Part shown: in pieces, positions 25,207 to 32,013 of the stretch
How the letters are laid out: each line of letters starts with the position of its first letter
How positions within the stretch are numbered: the stretch's first letter is position 1
Assembly (NCBI GenBank): GCA_016706545.1
Contig: JADJJK010000068.1
Coordinates: forward strand, 1 to 32,013
DNA length: 32,013 nucleotides
Origin: Myxococcales bacterium
GTDB lineage: Bacteria > Myxococcota_A > Polyangia > Haliangiales > Haliangiaceae
Direction of reading: 5' to 3'
Notes under the pieces: generated by a model
The model's input: only the letters and a program-made list of their open reading frames with translations
Database searches by the model: none
What the model was told of the DNA's origin: nothing
Translations under genes and position numbers: made by a program

Positions 25207-25959
25207 ATGACCGCACAGCCTCCCTCCACCGGTCCGCTCCTGTCGCTGCGCGAGCGGCGCGCTCAGGTCATCGGCGAGCTGTCGCAGGCGTTCGCGAGAG
25301 ATCGGCTCGACATCGACGAGCTGGACCGCCGCATGGAGGCCACCCAGCGCGCGGTGACCGTCGCCGAGCTCGACGCGCTGGTGCTCGACCTGGTGGCGGT
25401 GGGTGAGCGCGGCAGCACGGCGCTCGCCCTCCGGCCGGAGATCCGCTCGCTGACCTCCGGCGTCTCCGTGGGCGGCGATGACCGGCCGCGGCAGCAGACC
25501 GTCGTGGCGATGATGGGCGGCGTCGAACGCAAGGGGCGATGGGTCGTGCCCTCGAGCCTCCGGGTTCACTGCATCATGGGCGGCGTGAGCCTGGACTTCC
25601 GCGAGGCCAACCTGGCGCCGGGCGTCAGCGAGATCCTCATCACGTGTCTCATGGGCGGGGTCGAGGTCATCGTCCCGCCCAACGTCGCGGTCGATCTCAG
25701 CGGCAGCGCGATCCTCGGCGGCTTTGACCAGTCGCACCGCGGGGCCGACGTGCTGTCCACCGAGCCGGTGGCCAAGCTGCGCATCACCGGCGTGGCCATA
25801 GCCGGCGGCGTGGGCGTCGAGACGCGGCGCATCGGCGAGACCGCCCGCGAGGCCAACCGGCGCATCAAGCAGGAGCGCAAGCACCTGCTTGATGGCGGCG
25901 CCCCTGGCCAGGCCGCGCTGCCCGCCGCGGTGGCCCTGCCCGAGCGCAAGAAGCGCTGA
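25207..25959 (+). CDS. DUF1707 / LiaF-C-like protein
   Basis: The product is 250 aa from ATG 25207, with GAGGA 3-7 nt upstream. Residues about 14-62 form a DUF1707 module (RAQVIGELSQAFARDRLDID then ELDRRMEATQRAVTVAELDAL). Residues about 95-210 are a LiaF C-terminal-like (DUF2154 / cell-wall-active antibiotic response) beta-solenoid with four repeated strand-turn units around MMGGV, IMGGVSLDF, LMGGVEVIVPP and ILGGFD. No membrane segment or signal peptide is visible, so it is probably cytoplasmic. Related proteins act in envelope-stress sensing next to two-component systems, but none is adjacent here. It may be the last gene of the dehydrogenase operon (66-bp gap) or separate. Confidence 0.85.
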   Translation: MTAQPPSTGPLLSLRERRAQVIGELSQAFARDRLDIDELDRRMEATQRAVTVAELDALVLDLVAVGERGSTALALRPEIRSLTSGVSVGGDDRPRQQTVVAMMGGVERKGRWVVPSSLRVHCIMGGVSLDFREANLAPGVSEILITCLMGGVEVIVPPNVAVDLSGSAILGGFDQSHRGADVLSTEPVAKLRITGVAIAGGVGVETRRIGETAREANRRIKQERKHLLDGGAPGQAALPAAVALPERKKR

Positions 25960-26020
25960 GGGTCGGATCTCGCAGAATCTCGTCGCTGCATGTGGCGACG
26001 CCTCGTGATACACCGGACCC

Positions 26021-26847
<827 letters not shown>

Positions 26848-26851
<4 letters not shown>

Positions 26852-27150
26852 CCGAGCCGCTGCCTCCTTGGCTGCGGCACAGCGGAGCCGACGTCACGCT
26901 GGATGTGCTGGTGGCGCCCCGCGCCTCGCGCCCCAAGGTTGGGCCGGTCCACGGCGACCGGCTCAAGGTCGCCGTGACCTCGCCGCCGGTGGACGGCGAG
27001 GCCAACGCGGCGGTGCTCGAGCTGCTGGCCGATCGGCTCGACCTGTCGCGCTCGGCGCTGGAGGTGTCCGCGGGGGCCTCGTCCCGCCGCAAAACCATCA
27101 GGATCCGTGGCTTGTCGGCGGCGCAGGTACAGGAGAGACTCCTGCGATGA
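26848..27150 (+). CDS. yggU: YggU / DUF167 family protein
   Basis: The product is 100 aa from ATG 26848, in ATGA overlap with proC. It is a small cytoplasmic alpha/beta protein of the DUF167 family. Diagnostic blocks are VLVAPRASRPKVGPVHGDRLKVAV, TSPPVDGEANAAVLELLADRL, and SRSALEVSAGASSRRKTIRI (the VxxGxxSRxKxI motif). The biochemical role of the family is not established. Conserved linkage to proC, as here, is the main context. It is followed by another ATGA overlap with the Kelch lipoprotein. Confidence 0.95.
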
Positions 27151-28478
27151 CGGTGTGCCAACGCCTCGCCGTGGCGGCGCTCGCCCTGGGTGCCTCGGCA
27201 TGCCTGGGCGACACCGGCACCATCTCGGTGAACCTGCTCACCGCGCCGGAGTCGGCGCTGCTCGACTCGGTGGAGCGCATCCGGCTCACGTTGTCCGAGC
27301 CTCGGACCGTGGTGGAGGCCCGCCGCAAGAACGGCGCCTTCTCGCTGAGCCTGGAGGCGCCGGCCCACGGCGATCCGGGGCGGATCACGGTGGAGTGCTT
27401 CGATTTCGCCGATCGGCTCGTCGGCTACGGGGCCTCGCCGGAGTTTTCGCTCGGCCCGCTGGAGGCGCGCATCGCGGTCTACGTGGGCGAGCCGCTGAGC
27501 GTGCAGATCGCCCCGGCCAAGCTCGCGGTCGGCCGCTTCGAGGTCGGCAGCGCGTCGCTGCGCTACGGCGCCATCCTGGTGGGCGGACGCGGCAACGACA
27601 ACAGCGCGCGCGGGGAGGTGGAGATCTACAACGCCTATGATCACACCCTGGCGCGCGGGCTGGACCTGCCACAGGCTCGCGCGGGCGCGGCGGTGGCCAC
27701 CACCATCGATGGCGTCGCCTACGTGCTTGGCGGCGCCACCACCGAGGGGACGGCGCAGAGCGGCGGCTGGCGGTTCGACACCAACGTCGCGCCCAGCGGG
27801 GCGTGGAGCGACCTCACCTCCACCGCGGCACCGCGCGCGGGAGGGCGGGCGCTGCAGATGTCGCTCACGCAGTTCTTGCTGACCGGCCCGCCAGCGACGC
27901 TCGATGCCGGGCAGGCAGCGGTGACCCCGCTCGCTGGCGCGCTGGAGATGCCCCGCGCCGCGACCGTGGTGGTGTCTGCAGCGGGCACCGCCACCGCGAT
28001 CGGGGTGGACCAGCGCGTGGTGCGCTACCGCGGGGGCGTGTTCGACGAGCTGACCGCGCCGCAGGCGCTGCGCAGCGGCCACGTGGTGCTGTCGACGACC
28101 GATGGACAGGTCGCGGTGCTCGCCGGGGAGCGCGACGGCGAGCTGTCGCGCGACGCCATCAAGCTGGATCCGCAGACCGGCGCGGTGACCGTGGTCGCGA
28201 ACGCGCTGGAGATCCCGCGCAAGCTACCAGCCGCCGCCCGCGCCGGCCGCTTCATCGTGCTGGCCGGCGGCATCTCGGAGACCGGCCTCATCCTGGGCAG
28301 CGCCGAGATCCTCGACGCCGAGACGCTGGCTCACGTGGCCACGGTGCCGATGGCTGGGCCGCGCGCCGGCGCGGTGGCCGAGCCGCTGCCCAACGAGCAG
28401 GTGCTCATCATCGGCGGCATCGACGGCCGAGGCCGCGCCACCGACGTCCTGGAGCTGTTCACGCCGAGGCCGCCATGA
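27147..28478 (+). CDS. Kelch-repeat lipoprotein
   Basis: The product is 443 aa from ATG 27147 (ATGA overlap; AGGAGA about 11 nt upstream). MTVCQRLAVAALALGASAC is a lipoprotein signal peptide with lipobox ASAC (Cys19). Residues about 22-125 form a beta domain beginning GTISVNLLTAPESALLDSVE. The remainder consists of Kelch-type blades with the GG-x-VEIY/LGG pattern: RYGAILVGGRGNDNS...VEIYNAYDHT, DGVAYVLGGATTEG, FIVLAGGISETGLILGSAEI, QVLIIGGIDGRGRATDVLEL, interleaved with degenerate blades (GQVAVLAGERDG). The sequence suggests a six- or seven-bladed propeller displayed outside the inner membrane. The binding partner is unknown. Its coupling to proC-yggU looks like operon convenience rather than shared function. 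Confidence 0.88.
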   Translation: MTVCQRLAVAALALGASACLGDTGTISVNLLTAPESALLDSVERIRLTLSEPRTVVEARRKNGAFSLSLEAPAHGDPGRITVECFDFADRLVGYGASPEFSLGPLEARIAVYVGEPLSVQIAPAKLAVGRFEVGSASLRYGAILVGGRGNDNSARGEVEIYNAYDHTLARGLDLPQARAGAAVATTIDGVAYVLGGATTEGTAQSGGWRFDTNVAPSGAWSDLTSTAAPRAGGRALQMSLTQFLLTGPPATLDAGQAAVTPLAGALEMPRAATVVVSAAGTATAIGVDQRVVRYRGGVFDELTAPQALRSGHVVLSTTDGQVAVLAGERDGELSRDAIKLDPQTGAVTVVANALEIPRKLPAAARAGRFIVLAGGISETGLILGSAEILDAETLAHVATVPMAGPRAGAVAEPLPNEQVLIIGGIDGRGRATDVLELFTPRPP

Positions 28479-29431
28479 CCCACGCTCCCACGCTCGATCC
28501 CGCCGCTGGCCCCGCCAGTCCCGCCGGTCCCGCCGGCCCCGTCCTGGATCCGGTCCTCGACGTCCACGTCGTGCCGGGCGCCGACGCGCCCGCCGGGGCC
28601 CCGCTCGACCTGCTGATCGAGATCCCGCACGGCGCCACCGCCACCGCGGACTTCACCGCCGTGGCCGCGCTCCTGACCAGCGCGCTGCCCGAGTCCCTGG
28701 TGGACTTCTTCCACGTCAACACCGACGCCGGGGCGCCCGAGCTTGGCCTGGCGGTGGCTCAGGCCTTCGTCGCCGCCGAGCCGCACCGCACCGCCGCGGT
28801 GGCGCGCTGCCGCGTCCCCCGCACCTTCATCGACTGCAACCGCCGGCTCGACGCCACGGCGGACGACTTCAAGGCCGGCAAGGTCACGCCTGGGCTGCCG
28901 CCGTGGATCTCGACCGCCCAGGACCGCCAGCTCCTGCGGGACGCATATGACCGCTACCTCGCCGCGGTGGCCGCGCTGGTGACTCGCCTGACCGCCAGCG
29001 GCAAGACCTTGCTCTTGCACAGCTACGCGCCGCGCACGGTCGACGTGGAGGTCGACGACCAGATCGTCAAGAGCCTGCGCCACGCCTACCAGCCGGAGAT
29101 CGAGCCGACCTGGCCGCTGCGCCCCGAGCTGGATGTCATTGGCCGCGGCCCAGATGGCAAGGACCACACGCCGCCCTCGGTGATGGCCGTCCTTCGACCG
29201 GCGATGGCGGAGCTCGGGCTGACGGTGGCCGACAGCGCGACGTATCCGCTGCACCCCAGTACGGTGGCCTGGAGCCACGTCATGGACCGGCCCGGGCGCG
29301 CGCTGTGCTTGGAGGTTCGCCGCGATCTGCTGGCCGACCCCTTCGCGCCGTTTCACGAGATGAACATCGGCGCAGCCAAGGTCGAGCGGCTCACTGGCGC
29401 CCTGGTCCTGGCCCTGCGAGCCTGGACCTAG
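28475..29431 (+). CDS. N-formylglutamate amidohydrolase family protein
   Basis: The product is 318 aa from ATG 28475 (ATGA overlap). After a Pro/Ala-rich start, residues about 43-52 read LLIEIPHGAT, the HG metal-binding position of this family. FFHVNTDAGAPELGLAVAQ and RCRVPRTFIDCNRRLD follow; the latter is the family R-x-x-x-D-x-NR block. LLLHSYAPRTVDVEV and the C-terminal RALCLEVRRDLLADP (ExRxDL) complete the core, matching zinc peptidase-like FGase/HutG2 folds. Members remove formyl or acyl groups from amino acids. No histidine-degradation genes are nearby, so the true substrate is open. It ends the four-gene coupled operon. The family call is moderately strong; activity is inferred. Confidence 0.78.
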   Translation: MTHAPTLDPAAGPASPAGPAGPVLDPVLDVHVVPGADAPAGAPLDLLIEIPHGATATADFTAVAALLTSALPESLVDFFHVNTDAGAPELGLAVAQAFVAAEPHRTAAVARCRVPRTFIDCNRRLDATADDFKAGKVTPGLPPWISTAQDRQLLRDAYDRYLAAVAALVTRLTASGKTLLLHSYAPRTVDVEVDDQIVKSLRHAYQPEIEPTWPLRPELDVIGRGPDGKDHTPPSVMAVLRPAMAELGLTVADSATYPLHPSTVAWSHVMDRPGRALCLEVRRDLLADPFAPFHEMNIGAAKVERLTGALVLALRAWT

Positions 29432-29728
29432 GATGCGTCCCAGAGGGCGCGGTTCGGTGGCAGGCCGCCGATCTTCACCCATCGCCGCGTTGCCCCTCCT
29501 CGCGGGCCGTCCAGGAACGCTTCCCACCGGCGGCGACCGCGGGCGGGTCTGACGCACCTCCGCACCACCCGCCACTCCGCTCTTGCCGGGGCCATGCTCG
29601 ACCCAACCACCTCCCACGCGCTCCCCCGCCGCTCACCTGGCGGTCTTCTCTGGGTTCCGGTTCTGGGGTTCTGGGTCCAAAACAAAAAACTCAGGGTTCT
29701 GAAACCAGCAGGGGCTGTGCGGCGGTGT

Positions 29729-29787
29729 GGAGAGGCGCGCCGCCCTCCTAGTCACGCCTGCTGCACCTGGCCCTCCTGCGCCTCTCC
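29729..29787. repeat. 10-bp perfect inverted repeat
   Basis: GGAGAGGCGC (29729-29738) and GCGCCTCTCC (29778-29787) are exact reverse complements separated by 39 nt. Confidence 0.85.
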
Positions 29788-29789
29788 AA

Positions 29790-29862
29790 GGGCTGTGGTC
29801 AACCGCGCCGCGTACGCGCGTCGCTCCTGTCCAAACGCGACGGGCGCGGTTGTCCATAGCCC
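29790..29862. repeat. 20-bp imperfect inverted repeat (18/20)
   Basis: The arm at 29790-29809 (starts GGGCTGTGG, ends ACCGCGCC) pairs with 29843-29862 (starts GGCGCGGTTG, ends ATAGCCC) at 18 of 20 positions, with a 33-nt loop that itself contains CGCGTACGCG. Confidence 0.85.
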
Positions 29863-29886
29863 GCCACCGTCCACAGCACCGGGGCT

Positions 29887-29932
29887 TCCGCGGAAACGCG
29901 CTGCGACTTGGATCACACCGCGTTTCCGCGGA
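29887..29932. repeat. 14-bp perfect inverted repeat built on TTCCGCGGAA
   Basis: TCCGCGGAAACGCG (29887-29900) and CGCGTTTCCGCGGA (29919-29932) are exact reverse complements separated by 18 nt. Each arm also contains most of the palindrome TTCCGCGGAA, which recurs inside the downstream gene. Confidence 0.9.
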
Positions 29933-30234
29933 GGTTTCCGCGATCTCGATCTCAGGTCCCGGCTCGCTCACGTCCGCCTGCCGGACGCATTCTCTAACTG
30001 GAGATCTACTATCCACAATCCATATCAAACCCCAACATTCCTCTTGACACCTCCCGCGCCAGCACGCCCCCAGCGCCGCCAACCTGCCGCATTCTCTCCA
30101 CCAGCGGCCCCGCGCGCTACATCCTCCGTCTACGCCACGGCCCCACGAAATTTCGCGCCGCCCGTGCTTCCGCGGCACCAGGGGCACGCCAGGCACCAAG
30201 TCCGGCGCCGAAAACCGCCGTGCTACAAAACCTC

Positions 30235-32013
30235 ATGAGCGAGCCTCTCTCCGTCGAGGAAGTTCAAGCGCTCGGCGAACACATCGCCGAGCAAGCCGTC
30301 CACCTGGACGCCGCCATGCATCGCTTGCTCGCCGACCTGCGGACGTTCGACGCGGCCGGCGGCTGGTACCGCCAGGGCTTTGGCACCTGCGCCCACTGGC
30401 TGAGCTGGCGCGTGGGCTGGGACCTCGGCACCGCGCGCGAGCACCTCCGAGTGGCCCGGGCACTGCACACCTTGCCGCTCGTATCAGCGGCATTGTCTGC
30501 CGGGAAGATCTCGTATTCCAAGACGCGCGCCATTACGCGCGTGGCCACCGCCGCCACCGAAGCGGTGCTCCTTGGCTACGCGCAGCATTGCACCGCCAGC
30601 CAGCTCGAGACCGTGTGCCGCAAGGTCGGCGTGCTTGGCGCTGACGCCGCCAGCCGAGCCGCGCGCCCGCACGACAGCGAGCGGCTGTGGCGCACACGAC
30701 GACGGCCTCTGGCATGGTGTGCGTCAAGGCGTGCCTGCGCCCCGACGAGGCCGCGCTGCTGCTTCAGGTGCTGCAGCAAGCGGCGGTGGACTGCACGCGC
30801 GAGCCGGCAGAGGCTTCCGCAGAGGTCGCGGACGTTTCCGCGGAAGCGCCAGCACCTGCCGAGCGATCGACGGACGTCTCCGCGGAGACGCGGAGCCTCG
30901 CCCACCACGACCACCACGCGCCGCCCGTACAACCGCGCCGATGGCCTGATGGCCCTGGTCCACACCTACGCACGGGGCGGCAGCGTCGAGCGTTCGCCCG
31001 TCGAGCTGATCGTCACCGTGCCCGTGGCGCTGCAGCAGCAGCCCGCCGCGACTACCAGCACGACTGACTCCGCAACCACCGCACCCGCAACCGCCGCTCT
31101 CGCGCCCGCCTCCTTCACCGATCGCGGCGCGTCGCTGCCGGTGGCCCTCACCGTCGAGGCCGACCTTGCGCTCTCTCCGCAGGCCACCCGCCGCCTGGAC
31201 GGCGACTGCGGCCTGGTCGTCGCCACCGTCGCCGCAGCTACCGTCACCGACGCAGCCCCGCTCTCCATCGGCCGCAAGACCCGCACCATTCCCGCCGCCC
31301 TCAAGCGCGCCCTTCTGCTGCGCGACCGCACCTGCCGCTTCCCCGGCTGCGATCACCGCTTGTTCCTCGAGGGCCACCACCTGCAACACTGGGCCGACGG
31401 CGGCGAGACCAACCTCGACAACCTCGCGCTGCTCTGCTCGCTCCACCACGCCTACGTCCACGAACGCGGCTATCGCATCACGCAGTCACCCACCGGCGAT
31501 CTCGCCTTCGAAGATCCGCAGGGCCGCGCCGTCGTCCCGCTGCCGCCGCGCCCCGCGCCGACGCTGCTCGGCTGGCCCGCGATCCATGCCGTCCGTGCCG
31601 CCAACGCCGCGAACGCCGCCCTGCCGCTGACTGCGACCACCGGCCACTGCCGCTGGCGCGGCGAGCGCGTCGATAGCTGGGACGCCGCCGCCACCATCGC
31701 GCGCATCCAGCGCCGCGCCGACGCTGCCGCAGCCCCTGCAGCCCCCGCACCTTCCGCCCCCAACACGTCGCTCACCACCGCACCAGCAGCATCCCCTCCT
31801 CCCTTCTTCCCCCGCACACCATCGCCACCCTCACCACTCCCATCTCTCGCCGATCCTCCGCTCGATCCCGACGGCTCCCCCTGCGCGGCCTCTGGGACGA
31901 CCTCGACCCGCCACAGCGCCATCGAGCGCTGGGTCCTCGCCGAGATGGAAGCCACCGGCGTCGACCCTCTCCATCGGCCGCCTGCCGGACCACCTGCAGC
32001 ACCCGTCGCGGCG
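30235..32013 (+). CDS. DUF222-HNH endonuclease-like protein, 3' end outside window, with compensating frame slips
   Basis: ATG 30235 opens a frame that stays free of stops to the window edge (593 codons). Residues 1-150 are a DUF222 domain (LHRLLADLRTFD-type, GWYRQGFGTCAHWLSWRVGW, TAREHLRVARAL, AGKISYSKTRAITRVAT). From about residue 153 to 230 this frame becomes Arg/Cys-rich nonsense, whereas the neighbouring frame (30690-30905) reads GMVCVKACLRPDEAALLLQV, the expected DUF222 continuation. The original frame resumes at RRPYNRADGLMALVHTYARG. Residues 363-409 are an HNH module (CRFPGC, HH, HWADGGETNLDNLALLC, LHH). A Pro/Ala/Ser-rich tail leads to IERWVLAEMEATG. DUF222-HNH proteins are multicopy, mobile-like genes of uncertain role. 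The slips suggest a decaying or erroneous copy, although the HNH active site is intact. Confidence 0.82.
   Translation, partial: MSEPLSVEEVQALGEHIAEQAVHLDAAMHRLLADLRTFDAAGGWYRQGFGTCAHWLSWRVGWDLGTAREHLRVARALHTLPLVSAALSAGKISYSKTRAITRVATAATEAVLLGYAQHCTASQLETVCRKVGVLGADAASRAARPHDSERLWRTRRRPLAWCASRRACAPTRPRCCFRCCSKRRWTARASRQRLPQRSRTFPRKRQHLPSDRRTSPRRRGASPTTTTTRRPYNRADGLMALVHTYARGGSVERSPVELIVTVPVALQQQPAATTSTTDSATTAPATAALAPASFTDRGASLPVALTVEADLALSPQATRRLDGDCGLVVATVAAATVTDAAPLSIGRKTRTIPAALKRALLLRDRTCRFPGCDHRLFLEGHHLQHWADGGETNLDNLALLCSLHHAYVHERGYRITQSPTGDLAFEDPQGRAVVPLPPRPAPTLLGWPAIHAVRAANAANAALPLTATTGHCRWRGERVDSWDAAATIARIQRRADAAAAPAAPAPSAPNTSLTTAPAASPPPFFPRTPSPPSPLPSLADPPLDPDGSPCAASGTTSTRHSAIERWVLAEMEATGVDPLHRPPAGPPAAPVAA

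Larger units (their letters stand above)
29432..30234. other. Gene-free region rich in inverted repeats
   Basis: About 800 bp show no ORF with plausible protein character. The reading frames at 29594-30238 (plus) and 29633-30199 (minus) have atypical composition for this window and no domain. The content is: GGGTTCTG-like repeats around 29650-29700; three inverted repeats (29729-29787, 29790-29862, 29887-29932); CCGCGG-centred motifs; and a less GC-rich patch at 29990-30050 that includes TTGACA at 30048-30053 without a good -10. It ends at the ATG of the DUF222-HNH gene. Confidence 0.7.

Noticed and set aside
26000..26020. Riboswitch or attenuator ahead of proC
   Set aside because: Only about 60 bp separate proC from the previous gene and no clear structure is visible.
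29594..30238. 214-aa plus-strand frame in the gene-free region
   Set aside because: Composition is unlike neighbouring proteins, it crosses the inverted repeats and overlaps the HNH start, and no Shine-Dalgarno or domain is visible.

Overview
The window is about 70% GC, densely coded, and full of Ala/Pro-rich linkers, lipoproteins and low-complexity tails. The lipoproteins carry LxxC lipoboxes; there is also a CSLREA/choice-of-anchor-like beta-helix lipoprotein, a Kelch lipoprotein, a DUF222-HNH protein and paired MCE proteins with an LKRxPWxxF tail. Together these suggest a Gram-negative member of the Myxococcota (former Deltaproteobacteria). That placement is an inference from gene content; no rRNA or species marker is present.

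Layout. 1-1530: 3' end of a TonB-family gene, then two minus-strand paralogous four-cysteine lipoproteins separated by an intrinsic terminator. 1815-1889: tRNA-Cys(GCA). 2151-7535: a giant DUF4011-helicase-Vsr-like-nuclease-DUF3320 protein, the architecture of the Hhe candidate antiphage gene. 7693-8463 (minus): a coiled-coil membrane protein. 8696-11379: an LPG-synthase-TM-family membrane protein, a small secreted protein and threonine aldolase. 11376-15823: a translationally coupled operon in which every junction is a 4-bp stop/start overlap, encoding a TPR-like lipoprotein, ATPase F1, permease E1, permease E2 and ATPase F2 of an Mla/MCE-type lipid transporter. 15907-17882: a beta-helix lipoprotein (plus) and a small Cys-rich secreted protein (minus). 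18005-20150 (minus): two tandem MCE-domain (MlaD-like) proteins. 20245-22036 (minus): a zinc-ribbon, multi-pass membrane protein broken by one +1 frameshift. 22193-25140: a three-gene iron-sulfur/FAD amine or imino-acid dehydrogenase operon. 25207-25959: a DUF1707/LiaF-like protein. 26021-29431: a coupled operon of proC, yggU, a Kelch lipoprotein and an N-formylglutamate-amidohydrolase-family protein. 29432-30234: an 800-bp gene-free stretch rich in inverted repeats. 30235 to the window end: a DUF222-HNH gene carrying compensating frame slips.

Most interesting point. The Mla-type locus has two different ATPases, two different permeases and two different MCE proteins. The sequence defects in the ATPases are complementary. 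F1 lost the H-loop histidine (Ser212) but keeps a perfect LSGGM signature. F2 keeps SHD but has a broken signature (ISDGM). If F1 and F2 pair, both defects fall in the same composite ATP site and the other site is fully canonical. This is the asymmetric layout known from CFTR, TAP and TM287/288, here in an MCE lipid transporter.
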